Source of the DNA: Myxococcales bacterium
GTDB taxonomy: Bacteria > Myxococcota_A > Polyangia > Polyangiales > JADJMO01
Assembly (NCBI GenBank): GCA_016709545.1
Contig: JADJMO010000007.1
Span: 248,001-312,000, forward strand
Length of the DNA: 64,000 nt
Direction of reading: 5' to 3'
The position numbers and the translations under genes are program-made. Positions 38,509 through 54,203 of this stretch are shown here, piece by piece. Position 1 is the first letter of the stretch, and every line of letters starts with the position of its first letter. A model generated the notes under the pieces. That model had not been told where the DNA came from. It ran no database searches and saw only the letters and a list, made by a program, of their open reading frames with translations.

Positions 38509-40113
38509 ATGCCGCGCGCACCGTCGGCGTTCTTCCTGCTCGGTCTTCCTTGGCTGGTCGCGATCGCGGGCGTGGCGGCTCCGGCGCGCGCCGACGACGA
38601 GGTGCCGCGGAACCTCCCGCGCCTCGTGAACGACCCGCACCGCATGCCGTTCCTGCCGAGCGGTCCCGACAAGGTCGCCCTCTCGTTCCACGGCGAGCTG
38701 CAGCTCCGCTACGAGAACGACAGCCGTCTGCGGCTCACGGCGCCGGTCACTGCGCCCGACCAGCTCGCTCTCGGGCAACGCAACTGGGCCACCCTGTGGC
38801 TGCGGCTCGGTGGACAGCTGAGCGTCTACGAGACGTTGAAGGTCGTCGTCCAGGCCGACCTCGCGCCGAACTGGATCCTCGGCGACACCACCCAGGGCGT
38901 CGGCGCCGCGGGCGATCGGGCGCGCGACGAGACGCTGCCGCCGTTCGCGCGGCTCCGTTACGCCTACGCCGACCTCACCACCGGCGTCGGCCTGTTCCGC
39001 CTCGGGTTCGTGGGCAACCACTGGGGCATGGGGGTGCTCGCCAACGACGGCGATCACGCGCCCCTCTTCGGGGACTACAAGCTCGGGTCGATCGTCGCGC
39101 GCGCGGCGTTCGCCACCCGCCCGCTCGGCAAGACCTCGCCGTGGGTCGTGGCGGTGGCCGGCGACGCGGTGGTCTCGGACGCGACCGCCTCGTGGAGCCG
39201 CGGCGACCGCACCTACCAGGCGGTGCTCAGCACCTACTGGGAGAAGGACCACACGCAGTTCGGCTTCTTCGGCACGCGGCGCTGGCAGAGGGTGCGCGAG
39301 GAGGACGGCAGCGGGAGCGACGGCCGCAACGACGTGTGGATCGGTGACGTCGCCGCGCGCACGGCGACCACGCTCGCCGACGACGTCTATGCCTACTTCT
39401 CCGCCGAGGTCGCGGTCGTCCGCGGCAAGACCACCGCCATCCGCTCGCTCGACCACCTCGAGCAGACCATCGCGTCGTACGGCGGCGCCGTCGTCATCGG
39501 CGTCGTCGGACGCAGCAAGCCCGAATCGGGGCCGAGCCTCGGGCGCTGGGTGGTGCAGCTCGAGGGTGGCTACGCGAGCGGCGACGCCGACCCGTACGAC
39601 GGCACCGTCCGGCGCTTCACGTTCGACCCGAACCACCAGATCGGGCTCGTGCTGTTCCCGTTCCTCCTGCACTTTCAGACCGCGCGGGCCGCGACCAACG
39701 CGCTCGATCCGTCGCTCGTGGCGCGACCGATGCCCGGCGCGCGCTTCCTCACGTCGAACGGCGGCGTGTTCGGCGCGCAGTACCTCAACCCCACCGTCGT
39801 CTTCCGACCCTGCAAGTGCCTGGATCTCAAAGCGGGCGCGGTCGTGGCGGTCGCCACCAGCGACGTCGTCGACCCGTACCGCACCGCCACCACGGGCGAG
39901 GCCAACTACGAGGGTGGCTCGGTCAAATCGCGCGATCTCGGGCTCGAGCTCGACGTCGGGGCCGAGTGGCACAAGGGGCTCTCGGCCGCGACCCTCCTCC
40001 AGCTCGGCGTGCAGGCGGGGGTGCTGTTCCCGGGCCACGCCTTCGACGACGCCGGCGGACTCGGCAAGAAGCCGCAGTCGGTCGTGCAAGGCCGCGTCGG
40101 CGTGCAATTCTGA
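38509..40113 (+). CDS. outer-membrane beta-barrel protein
   Basis: 534 residues from ATG 38509. Signal peptide with cleavage after APARA. The body alternates hydrophobic and polar residues as in a barrel (VALSFHGELQLRYEND, VYETLKVVVQADLAPNWIL, RLRYAYADLTTGVGLFRLGF), and the last residues VQGRVGVQF end with the Phe needed for BAM-dependent insertion. No exact porin family can be named. Followed after 8 bases by the large hydrolase lipoprotein; probably one transcript. Confidence 0.78.
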   Translation: MPRAPSAFFLLGLPWLVAIAGVAAPARADDEVPRNLPRLVNDPHRMPFLPSGPDKVALSFHGELQLRYENDSRLRLTAPVTAPDQLALGQRNWATLWLRLGGQLSVYETLKVVVQADLAPNWILGDTTQGVGAAGDRARDETLPPFARLRYAYADLTTGVGLFRLGFVGNHWGMGVLANDGDHAPLFGDYKLGSIVARAAFATRPLGKTSPWVVAVAGDAVVSDATASWSRGDRTYQAVLSTYWEKDHTQFGFFGTRRWQRVREEDGSGSDGRNDVWIGDVAARTATTLADDVYAYFSAEVAVVRGKTTAIRSLDHLEQTIASYGGAVVIGVVGRSKPESGPSLGRWVVQLEGGYASGDADPYDGTVRRFTFDPNHQIGLVLFPFLLHFQTARAATNALDPSLVARPMPGARFLTSNGGVFGAQYLNPTVVFRPCKCLDLKAGAVVAVATSDVVDPYRTATTGEANYEGGSVKSRDLGLELDVGAEWHKGLSAATLLQLGVQAGVLFPGHAFDDAGGLGKKPQSVVQGRVGVQF

Positions 40114-40121
40114 GGCAACCA

Positions 40122-43100
40122 ATGGCGTCCTTCCTCCAGCGACTCCTGGCCCGCGCTCTGCCCTTGCTCGTCGTGGTCGCAGCGGCCAGTGGACCGGGCT
40201 GTGGCGTCGACGAGGCCCCGGGGGGCGTCCGCCGCACCACCGAGACCGGTGGGCCCAAGGTCGTGTTCGACCTCGGGCGCAAGCCGCTGCCCGAGATCCC
40301 GCTGCCCAACGACGTCGCCACCTGGCCCGATCCGAGCTCGCGTACGGGCCGCCGCCTTAACGTCTCGATGCTCGCCCCCACCGAGATCGAGCGCCACGCC
40401 CGGGAGCAGTTCGGCAAGCTCGAGGGGTTCGGAACCTTCGCGCCGATCAGCATCCCCTTCGACCGCCCGCTCGACGCCGAGGACGTCAAGGCCCACCACG
40501 CCGAGGACGACTTCGCGCCGGAGGACGACGTCGTCTACCTGGTCAACCTCACCACGGGTGTCCCGGTCCCGCTCGACCTCGGCGGCGGCAACTTCCCGGC
40601 CACCCTGCGCGAGCTCTCCCGCTACTGGCCCAACGATCCGCACAAGGGCGAGGCCAACCTGCTGTTCGAGACCCGCGAAGAGGATCTCGACGGCAACGGC
40701 GTGCTCGATCCGGGGGAGGACACCGATTTCGACGGCGTGCTCGATCACCCGAATTTCCCCCAGGGAAAGCGCCCGGCCAACGGGGTCGACGGGCTCTACA
40801 CGTTCTACGAATCGGAGACCAACAGCCTCATCCTGCGGCCGATGATCCCGCTCGACGAGCTCACCGAGTACGCGGTGGTCGTCACCGATCGCCTCAAGGG
40901 CAAGGACGGCAAGGCGGTGCAGTCGCCGTTCGCGTGGGTGCACCACCCGTCGCAGAAGGCCTCGGTCCAGCGGCTCGCCGACCGGATGGCGGAGAAGCCG
41001 AAGTACTACGGCCTCGGCGCGCACCCGATCGACCACGTGCAGTTCGCCTTCACGTTCACCACCCAGGCCACGGTGCGCGATCTCTTCGCGTGGAGAGACG
41101 GCGCCTACGGCAAGGGCAAGGCGGCCTGGATCGGCAACGACTACCCACCGGACATCAAGCCCATCAAGGCGGTGGGCAAGGTCGACGCGGACGACACCGA
41201 CCCGGCCAGCTGGGCGAGCGCCCCCGAGTGCGTGGAGCAGAACACACCCAAGGAGTCCCGCTTCGTCGCGCGCGTCACGCCCAAGTTCAAGGAGACCCTC
41301 GGCAAGATGGTCGACCAGGTGTTCGGCCTCGGCGGCCCCGCCGGCAAGCGGCTCGTCGACGGCTACGACTTCGTCGACCACATCGTGGTCGCCACGCTGA
41401 AGGTGCCCTGGTTGCTCGGCGACGTGAAGGACGTCTCGCCCAACGCCACCATCGACTACGACCCGAAGACGGGGGCGGTGAAGCACTCGGACACCGAGGT
41501 GTCGTTCTTCCTCGTGGTGCCGAAGCCGTCCGTCGGGCACAAGCAACCGTTCCCGGTCACGTACTACGGCCACGGCTACACGGGGAACATGACCGAGGGG
41601 CTCGCCTTCGCGGGCGAGCTGGCGCGGCACGGCGTCGCCACCCTCGCGATGAACGCGCCGGGGCACGGGCTCGAGCTCGACGACGGCACCTACGCCCTCG
41701 CGGCGGGGTTCTTCCGCGCGGCGTGCCTGCAGCCGTTCGCCAAGGCGTTCGTGCGCTCGCGCGTGCGCGATCTGAACGGCGACGGCCTGCTCGCCAACGA
41801 GTCGGGTCGCGACTTCTGGAGCGCGTACCTGTTCCACACGCGCGACCTCGTCCGCCAGGCGGCGCTCGAGGAGGTGCTGGTGACGCGCGCCCTGCGCACG
41901 TTCGACGGCACCCGCAAGTACGACTGGGACGGTGACGGGGTGCCCGATCTCGCCGGTGACTTCGACGGCAACGGCGTCCCCGACGTCGGCGGCGAGGCCA
42001 ATCGCTACTACGCGTGGGGTGGCTCGCTCGGCGGGATCCTCTCGTCGCTCGCGGGCGCGGTCGACCCCTACGTCACGGCGACCGCGCCCATGGCCGGTGG
42101 AGGCTCGCTCAGCGACGTCGGCATCCGCTCGTTCCAGGGGGGCGTCGTCGAGGCCGTCGACCTCCGGGTGATGGGCCCCCTCATCGTGAGCGTGCCCGCC
42201 GAGTCGCGGTTCGACTTCGAGCGCGACGGCGCCGGGAAGCTGAAGCTCGACGACATGGGCAAGCCGATCCCGCTGCCCAAGGACAAGCAGAAGCGGACCG
42301 CGTGCGTGGCCGGGGACAAGAGCCTGCGCTGGGTGGTGGTCGATCTGAACGACGACCTCGAGATCGAGATCGGCTGCCTCGCGCACGACAAGGTCCAGGA
42401 GGGGGTCGACGTCGTGGTCGAGAACCACACGACGGGCGAGCTCCGGTGCGCGCGCGTGACCAAGGCCAAGTCCGACTCGGGGAGGCCGACTTCCGCATCG
42501 CGCTGCCCGCCTCGCAGGACGACGCGGTGGTCATCGCCACGTACAAGGCGGGCTCGGTGCAGCGCTACGGCAAGGTCTGCAACGTGGGCGAGGGCGTCGC
42601 GCCGCTCGCGCTCGTCTCCACCTGGGGCGAGCGGGGGGCCGCCTACCAGACGCGCAAGTGGGACGCGGGCAGCACGCTGGTCGCGCCCGCGGAGGGCTTC
42701 GGCCTCAAGCGCCAGACGCCCGACTTCCGCAAGCTCCTCGCGCTCTCGCAGATCGCGCTCGATCCGGCCGACCCGGTCACCTTCGCGCCCTACTACTACG
42801 TGAAGGCGCGCTTCGACGAGAACGGGCGCGTCGTGCCCCCCGCGGGTGTCCTCACCCTGAACACCGTGGGCGACATGAACGTGCCGGTGAACACGGGGAT
42901 CGCCGCCGCCCGGATCCACGGCGCCATCCCCTTCCTGCGCCCGGAGAACGTGCTCGCGCCCGACTATCCGGACTACGTGGCGCCCGACGGTCTCCTCTCG
43001 CTCTACGGGATGACCCCCAACAAGTTCTTGCTGACCAACCACGTCATCGAGGGCATCGCGTGGCTCGGTCGCCACCCGGCCGGCGCCGGTTGCGCGCCCG

Positions 43101-43564
43101 ATGTGTCGGGCTTCCCGGGGTGCACCGACGCGGCGACCTATCCGTCGGGCTCCAAGGTGTGCGCGAACGCCCTCTTCGATCCCGAGGACCTCGCCGAGGG
43201 CAAGATGCTCTACGCGCACCAGCGGCCCGCCGTCCCACTACGGCTCGCGCGCCTCGCGAAGGCGGGAGCGTCGGGTGAGGAGAAGACCGTGTGGGCCCCG
43301 CGCCTCGACGCGCAGAAGACCGGCTGGCGCCCCAGCGGCACGCTGGCCGGGGTGCTCACGGCGTACATCGTGCCGCAGGGCGTGCACGGGTTCGATCCGC
43401 CCGACCCGTGCAAGAACTTCGACACGGGCAGCTACCTGACCAACGTCCTCGCGCACTACTTCGCGACCGAGGGCACCGACCTCTACTACCTCTCGCACCC
43501 CAACGAGCACCGCTGCGCAGCGGTCACCGACCCCAAGGCCGCGACCGCTTGCACGTGGCCCTGA
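40122..43564 (+). CDS. very large alpha/beta-hydrolase lipoprotein with Ca-loop repeats (one-base frameshift)
   Basis: About 1147 residues once repaired. N-terminal signal ends GPGCG, a likely lipobox. The core has a hydrolase signature: FPVTYYGHGYTGNMTEG then ELARHGVATLAMNAPGHG and the nucleophile elbow AWGGSLGGILSS. Several DxDxDG-type Ca loops are inserted (DLDGNGVLDPGED with DFDGVLD; DLNGDGLL; DWDGDGVPDLAGDFDGNGVPD). It resembles the bacterial virulence-factor lipase group by fold only. The frame breaks at GGGG 42479-42482; adding one G gives KSDSGEADFRIALPAS and continues to 43564. Probably a secreted or surface esterase. Confidence 0.78.
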
Positions 43565-43583
43565 CGCCCCTCGGGCGCGGGCC

Positions 43584-43927
43584 TCAGGCGCGCGGAGCGA
43601 CGCGCTCGATCTGTTCGATCAGCGTCGACATCGCGAAGGGCTTCTCGAGCACCGGCACGCCGCGCATGGAGCTCGTGGTGCGGTGGCCAGTGATCACGAT
43701 CACCGGCAGCGTCGGGTGGCGATCGCGCACGTAGTCGAGCAGCTCTACGCCGCCGACCATCGGCATGCGCACGTCGGTGACGAGGACGTCGGGTAGGCGA
43801 CCGTCGACCATGTCGAGCACCGCGTCGGCGCCGCTCCCGTGCGTGGTGACTTCGTAGCCGCCGCGGCGCAGGGCGCGCTCGAGGATCTCGAGCAGCCCGG
43901 GCTCGTCGTCTACGATCATCACGCGGG

Positions 43928-43931
<4 letters not shown>
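43584..43931 (-). CDS. single-domain response regulator (CheY-like)
   Basis: 115 residues from GTG 43931 (overlapping the UvrA stop as GTGA); ATG 43919 is an alternative. Receiver domain only: acidic pair DDE (D8, D9), phospho-acceptor D53 in LVTDVRMP, T81 in VITGHR, K97 in LEKPF. No output domain. Such proteins act by binding a partner or feeding a phosphorelay. Translational coupling to a UvrA gene is unusual; no histidine kinase is adjacent. Confidence 0.9.
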
Positions 43932-49267
<5,336 letters not shown>

Positions 49268-49334
49268 GGGGGTTCGTCGTACGAGTGGCGCCGGGTCGCA
49301 AGCTCGGCCGCGCGATCGCGGCGCAGCTGTGGTT

Positions 49335-49368
49335 CAAAAAGAGAAACGGGGACCACCGAGGTCCCCGT
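49335..49368 (-). terminator. rho-independent terminator after the small lipoprotein gene
   Basis: On the minus strand, GGGGACC and GGTCCCC arms (49348-49366 region) form a hairpin with a short loop. It is followed by TTTCTCTTTTTG reading toward lower coordinates. It lies about 30 bases after the stop at 49397. Confidence 0.8.
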
Positions 49369-49396
49369 CCCGATCCAGGATGGATCGTGGCTCAGT

Positions 49397-49813
49397 TCAC
49401 GGCGTGCAGGGCGGCGGGCCGTCCTGGCAGGCGATGATGCAGACCCAGAGGTCGGTCGCCTTGGCGTCCGTGATCTTGCCGACGCAGATGTTGGCGCAGG
49501 ACTTGTCGCCGGCCGGGCAGGCCTTCACGCACTCGAGCGAGGTGTTGAACTGCGAGGTGCAGGTCGAATCCGCCGCGCAGAGGTCGTTCTCGGCCTTGCA
49601 GGCGACCTTCTGGCAGTCCGAGCACTTCGTGCCCGTCTCGATGGTGCCCGTGTCGGTCGTCGTCCCCGTGTCGACCGCGGTGCCCGTGTCGACCGCCGTG
49701 CCCGTGTCGGTGCCGGCCTCGGTGCCTGCGTCACTGTCGGTCGACGTGACGGTACACCCGGTGATGGCGAACGTGCCGACCGCGGCGATCGCAAGAATGT
49801 TGAGAAGCTTCAT
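49397..49813 (-). CDS. small Cys-rich lipoprotein with Thr-Gly-Asp repeat
   Basis: 138 residues from ATG 49813 with AAGGAG upstream. Signal sequence ends FAITGC (lipobox). Next comes a TDTGTAVDTGT-type low-complexity linker, then a C-terminal half with about 12 Cys (CSDCQKVACKAENDLCAADSTCTSQFN..LECVKACPAGDKSC). This is the typical build of myxobacterial surface lipoproteins. Function unknown. A clear terminator follows. Confidence 0.75.
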   Translation of the reverse strand: MKLLNILAIAAVGTFAITGCTVTSTDSDAGTEAGTDTGTAVDTGTAVDTGTTTDTGTIETGTKCSDCQKVACKAENDLCAADSTCTSQFNTSLECVKACPAGDKSCANICVGKITDAKATDLWVCIIACQDGPPPCTP

Positions 49814-49959
49814 GGGAAGAGGACTCCTTCTAGGTTGGGGACGAGACTTCGGGCTATCAGAGGTCGGGTCCGTGTGCAAATTGCCACCGCGCATCGATGC
49901 GCTGGCGGAGCGACGTCGGCCGCTCCGGCGACTCGGAACGGCCAGGCGAGCGGACCGAC

Positions 49960-50052
49960 AAAAAGGCTAAGCCCCCACCACACTCGCTTTCCGCTACCGT
50001 TGCTGCCTTCCGGCCCTGGCGGGTTTCACAGCGCGCTGTTGGTGAGGGCACG
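49960..50052 (-). ncRNA. ffs: signal recognition particle RNA, small (4.5S) type
   Basis: On the minus strand, the conserved SRP loop (CCAGGGCCGGAAGGCAGCA) is present with its flanking GUGAAACCCG. The outer stem pairs GCCCTCACC (50041-50049, minus) with GGTGGGGGC (49971-49979, minus) over nine bases. It is followed by TTAGCCTTTTT (T run 49964-49960). This RNA binds Ffh and targets membrane proteins to the translocon. Ends are approximate. Confidence 0.88.
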
Positions 50053-50074
50053 AACGTCTTGCGACGACGAGACT

Positions 50075-50103
50075 CGTATAGAGCGCGACGACTCGCTGCG
50101 CAA
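50075..50103 (-). promoter_or_regulatory. promoter for the SRP RNA
   Basis: On the minus strand TTGCGC (50103-50098) and TATACG (50080-50075) are separated by 17 bases. Predicted start is near 50068, about 19 bases before the RNA core, so the primary transcript would be trimmed. Confidence 0.5.
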
Positions 50104-50207
50104 GCACGCAGTGGCCGGGACGTCGCGTTCATCCACGGTCCGACGGGTGAGCGGGCGAGGGATTCAATCCACTGCCGGCAGGAAAGCACCGGAAAGACTC
50201 TTCAGGG

Positions 50208-50237
50208 TTGACACTGCACCCCTGGTCGCGCCATACC
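50208..50237 (+). promoter_or_regulatory. promoter for the tRNA-Ser genes
   Basis: A perfect TTGACA at 50208-50213 and CATACC at 50232-50237 (18-base gap), eight bases before the first tRNA. The -35 is strong, the -10 weak. Confidence 0.5.
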
Positions 50238-50244
50238 GCGCGAC

Positions 50245-50334
<90 letters not shown>

Positions 50335-50386
50335 CGACTGTCGCGTCGCCCGTAGGCCCTCACCTGCGTGCGATCGCGGCGGGTCG

Positions 50387-50471
50387 GGAGAGGTGACCGA
50401 GTGGTCGAAGGTGCACGACTGGAAATCGTGTGTACCGAAAGGTACCGAGGGTTCGAATCCCTTCCTCTCCG
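50387..50471 (+). tRNA. tRNA-Ser (GGA)
   Basis: 85 bases, acceptor GGAGAGG with CCTCTCC, a long variable arm and GGTTCGAATCC T loop. The anticodon loop CTGGAAA gives GGA (reads UCC/UCU). The discriminator G is followed by CAA, so CCA must be added post-transcriptionally. It lies 52 bases after the first tRNA-Ser and probably shares its transcript. Confidence 0.95.
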
Positions 50472-50573
50472 CAACACAGAGCCGAGTCCCCCCCGCCGCC
50501 TGGGTCGGTAGGGGGCTCGCTCGGAGTGCGTGTGTGCTCTTGTTCGGGCTCCCCGGAGGGGCGCCGGAGCGAC

Positions 50574-53500
50574 CTAGACGCGGGGCAGGTCGGCGCGGCT
50601 CATCAGGTGCTGGACCCAGAGGCTCGTGAGCTTCTCCTGCGCGGAGCTCGCGCGGAGGCGGGCCGCGAGGAAGGCGAAGTCCACCTGGTCCATGTCCTGG
50701 TCCTGGTCGAAGCAGGTGAACACCGTGGTCTTCTTGCCGGTCCGCGGGTCGACCCACTGCTGGAGGCACTGCGCGCAGATCTCCTTCATCATGCACTGCA
50801 TCGGGGAGTTGATGCTCGCGATGGCCTTGTGCTCCTTGCGCACGAGCTGACTCAGCTTGCCCTCTCCGTGGCGTGACGCGCGTACGGCGGCCATCATCCG
50901 GTCGCTGCCGATGGCGATGATGCGGTTCATCTCGGAGAGCTCGAAGGGCCGCGCCGAGGTGACCCGGCGCTCGCCGTAGGCGACCATCGCCTCGACGATG
51001 TTGCCGACGAACGTCGCGTCGCCGGGCCGGCGCGCGACCGGAGACGGCGCGAGATCGCACGACCACACCACCACGTCGGCGGCGGCCTCGATGTCGTCCT
51101 CGTGGTAGACGTCGCGCGGGTTGCGATAGCCCGCGAAGTACACGACCTTGCAGCCCGCGGCGCGCAGGGCCTTGCCGATCGAGAACAGCACGGCGTTGCC
51201 GAGCCCGCCGCCGCAGAGGACGACGTTCTCGCCGCGGGGGATGTGGGTCGGGGCGCCGGTCGGGCCCATGAGGACGACCTCTTCGCCCTTCTTCAAGGTC
51301 GCGCAGAGGCGGGTCGAGCCGCCCATCTCGAGGACGATGGTGGAGAGCAGGCCCTGCTCGCGATCGACCCAGGCCCCGGTGAGCGCGATGCCTTCGGTGA
51401 CGAGCGGCGTGCCGTCCACGATCGGGGCGTTCGCCTCGTAGTTCTGCAATCGATAGAACTGGCCTGGCGAGAACCCGCGCGCAGCGCGCGGCGCGCGCAC
51501 GATCACCTCGACGATGGTGGGCGTGAGGCGAATCACGTCGTGCACCCGCGCGACGAGCTCGTCGTCGAGCGTGCGGGCGAGATCGCCGAAGCGCGCGAGG
51601 TCGGCTTCCCCGGCGTCGGCGAACAGCTCCGCCACGTAGGGGTGGCCGTCCTTCGCGCTGGCCATCGCCTTGACCACGCTGCCCGCGTAGCGCGGGAGGT
51701 TGTCGCCGTAGAAAGAGACCACGTGGCTACCGTCGCAGTAGCTCGTGAAGAAACCCTCGGGGTCGGGCACGGTGACCAGCGCGCCGTCCTTGCGCTCCAC
51801 GCGGTGCGGGAGGAACGCCTTGGTCTTCGGGTCCATGACGAAGGTGCCCTCTCGTTCGCGCTCGTAGGTCACGTTCGGGGAGGTGCCGGCCGCGATGCAG
51901 ATGGTCCGCGCGGCGAGCTCGAGGGTGCTCTTGTCCTTGCGCTCGAACACCATGGCGCGGGCGGCGCCGTGCTCGTCGACCAGCACCTCCTTCGGCGAGA
52001 GCTGCTCGGCGAAGTGCACGCCCTCCTCGAGGGCCTTGATGATCTCCTCGTGGTTGAGGCGGTAGGCCGGCGACTCCTTCATCGTGCGGCGGTAGGCGAT
52101 CGTCACGCCACCCCACGCGTCGATCAGGCGCTGGAAGCTCGGGGCGCGGCCCTCCTCCGTGGCGCGCGCGCGCTCTTCCCGGATCGCGCGGCCGTGCGCG
52201 ACCTGCTCCTGCAAGATGCCCCGCTCCTCGGGGTCGAGGACGAAGAACGCCTCCTCGCCCTTCTCGGCCTCGAGGCGCTCGACGCGCGCGAGCGTGCGCT
52301 CGCACTGCACGACGTAGTAGGCGGCGAGCTCGGTCGCGGTGTCGATCGCCGTGAGGCCACCGCCGACGACGACCGCGGGCAGGCGCACCTGGAGGTTGGC
52401 GAGCGAGTCCCGGCGGAACGCGCCGGTGAGCTGCAGGGCCATCAGGAAATCGCTCGCCTGACGCACGCCACGCGCGAGCCCGTTCGGGATGTCGATCAAG
52501 GTGGGCTTGCCGGCGCCGGCGGCCAGGGCCACGTGGTCAAAGCCCAGCGACCAGGCGTCCTCGAGCCCGAGGGTGCCGCCGAAGCGCACGCCGCCGTAGA
52601 GCCGGAACGTGTTCCGGCGCAGCAGGTTGATGGCGGTGAGGTCGTTGAAGTTCTTGTCCCAGCGGATGGTGATGCCGTACTCGGCGACGCCGCCGAAGCC
52701 GACGGGGCGCCGCACGTCGAGCTCGTGCGCGAGGGAGGACCAGTCGTGCACCGGCTCCGGGAACACCGCCTCGGCCCCGTGGTGCCGCCCGACGAGCCGC
52801 GCCGCGAGGGGCTCGATCTTGAGGCCGTCCACGCCGACGACGCCGAAGCCCTCGTTCAGGAGGTGCAGCGCGAGCGTGTAGCCCGCGGGGCCCATGCCGA
52901 CGACGAGGACGTTCTTGCCGTTGTAGGGGCGCGCGTGCGGCCGCCGCGCGTTCAGCGGGTTCCAGCGCGTGAGCAGGCCGTAGATCTCGACGCCCCACGG
53001 CAGCGCGAGGACGTCGGTGAGGGCGCCGGTCTCGGCGAGCGGGATGTTGACGGGATCCTGCTTCTGGTAGATGCAGCCCTTCATGCAGTCGTTGCAGATG
53101 CGGTGACCGGTGCCCGCGCACGCGGGGTTGTCGATCACGACGAGCGCCAGCGCGGCGAGCGAGCGGCCCTCCCGACGCACCTCGTGCATCTCGCCGATCC
53201 GCTCGCCGAGCGGGCAGCCGTTCAGCGCGACGCCGAGCGGGTTCTGCTTGATCTGCTTGGTCTTCGGGTCGACGAGGCCGGCGCTGCACGAGTCCTTCTC
53301 GCGGTCGTGGCAGAGGATGCAGTAGTCGACCTCGTTGGCGACATCGAGCCGCGTGCCGCGTCGATCGGTGAGCGCGAAGCCGTCGCGCGGGCGGCGCGTG
53401 TCGAGCGGGCCCGAGGTGATCTCCGGGACGTCCTCCTTGCGACGGAGGTGGACGAGCTGGTCGTGATCGACGGGCTGGGGAGCCCGGAAGCTGGCCCAGC

Positions 53501-54203
53501 CGGCCTGTTGCGGGCCCTCTTTCTGCCAGATGCGCGCGTGCGGACCGGCGGCCTGGGCGAGCGCCGCGAGGCCGCGGGCCACCGCGTCGACGATCTGGGT
53601 CAAGGTGGCCTTGGCCTGGACGAGCGGCTCGCCCTCGACCGCCGACCAGCCGAGCGCCACGCGCCAGGCGTCGACGGTGGCGAGCTCGTCGTCGGTCACC
53701 GTGGCGCCCCCCCTGGCGAGGGCCTTCGCGCAGCGATCCTCGAGGTCGAGCAGCGGGGTCACCGCGTGCGCCACCGGGACCTCGGCGATCGCCTCGAGCC
53801 GCGCGGTGACGGCGAGCACCCGCGTGAGCTCCACGTGGGCGGCGTCGACGTCGGCGACCTGACCGACCAGCTTGGAGCTGCGCTTGCGGTACAGGTCTCG
53901 CTTGAGGCGCATCACGGCGTGCTCGTCGTCCGCGGCGCGGTGCAGCGCGGCGACCGCGTCGGTCACCCCGAACAGCTCGGCGACGAAGGCCTCGAGGTGG
54001 CGCGAGACGCTCACGAGCAGCGCCGACTCCGCGGGCCCTTGCACCGATGCACCCTTCGACGCGCGATAGGCCTCGAAGGTCCCCGACAGGCTCGGGTCGG
54101 CGGCCGCGAGTCGATCGCGGAACGTGCGGTCGAGCGCCGCGAGGGCGTGGGGTTCGTAGAGGTCGCGGTACGAGAGGCCGAAGGCGGGGACGAGCTCGGA
54201 CAT
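50574..54203 (-). CDS. fused GltD-type / PyrK-type flavoprotein (NfnB-NfnA-like single chain)
   Basis: 1209 residues from ATG 54203. (1) A helical N-terminal extension of about 280 residues. (2) A Cys-rich module with CILCHDREKDSC, NGCPLGE and CAGTGHRICNDCMKGC (4Fe-4S ligands as in GltD). (3) A two-dinucleotide flavoprotein domain with FAD loop LVVGMGPAGYTLALHLL and NAD(P)H loop AVVVGGGLTAIDTATEL. (4) A ferredoxin-reductase domain (VRAPRAARGFSPGQFYRLQ, CGGGLGNAVLFSIGKAL) ending in CMMKEICAQC with a later CF (PyrK-type iron-sulfur site). In Nfn (Fd-dependent NADP reductase) these are two subunits; here one chain has them in the order NfnB-NfnA. Likely a bifurcating or transhydrogenase-type redox enzyme in the cytoplasm, but the N-terminus is unexplained. 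Confidence 0.82.
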   Translation of the reverse strand: MSELVPAFGLSYRDLYEPHALAALDRTFRDRLAAADPSLSGTFEAYRASKGASVQGPAESALLVSVSRHLEAFVAELFGVTDAVAALHRAADDEHAVMRLKRDLYRKRSSKLVGQVADVDAAHVELTRVLAVTARLEAIAEVPVAHAVTPLLDLEDRCAKALARGGATVTDDELATVDAWRVALGWSAVEGEPLVQAKATLTQIVDAVARGLAALAQAAGPHARIWQKEGPQQAGWASFRAPQPVDHDQLVHLRRKEDVPEITSGPLDTRRPRDGFALTDRRGTRLDVANEVDYCILCHDREKDSCSAGLVDPKTKQIKQNPLGVALNGCPLGERIGEMHEVRREGRSLAALALVVIDNPACAGTGHRICNDCMKGCIYQKQDPVNIPLAETGALTDVLALPWGVEIYGLLTRWNPLNARRPHARPYNGKNVLVVGMGPAGYTLALHLLNEGFGVVGVDGLKIEPLAARLVGRHHGAEAVFPEPVHDWSSLAHELDVRRPVGFGGVAEYGITIRWDKNFNDLTAINLLRRNTFRLYGGVRFGGTLGLEDAWSLGFDHVALAAGAGKPTLIDIPNGLARGVRQASDFLMALQLTGAFRRDSLANLQVRLPAVVVGGGLTAIDTATELAAYYVVQCERTLARVERLEAEKGEEAFFVLDPEERGILQEQVAHGRAIREERARATEEGRAPSFQRLIDAWGGVTIAYRRTMKESPAYRLNHEEIIKALEEGVHFAEQLSPKEVLVDEHGAARAMVFERKDKSTLELAARTICIAAGTSPNVTYEREREGTFVMDPKTKAFLPHRVERKDGALVTVPDPEGFFTSYCDGSHVVSFYGDNLPRYAGSVVKAMASAKDGHPYVAELFADAGEADLARFGDLARTLDDELVARVHDVIRLTPTIVEVIVRAPRAARGFSPGQFYRLQNYEANAPIVDGTPLVTEGIALTGAWVDREQGLLSTIVLEMGGSTRLCATLKKGEEVVLMGPTGAPTHIPRGENVVLCGGGLGNAVLFSIGKALRAAGCKVVYFAGYRNPRDVYHEDDIEAAADVVVWSCDLAPSPVARRPGDATFVGNIVEAMVAYGERRVTSARPFELSEMNRIIAIGSDRMMAAVRASRHGEGKLSQLVRKEHKAIASINSPMQCMMKEICAQCLQQWVDPRTGKKTTVFTCFDQDQDMDQVDFAFLAARLRASSAQEKLTSLWVQHLMSRADLPRV

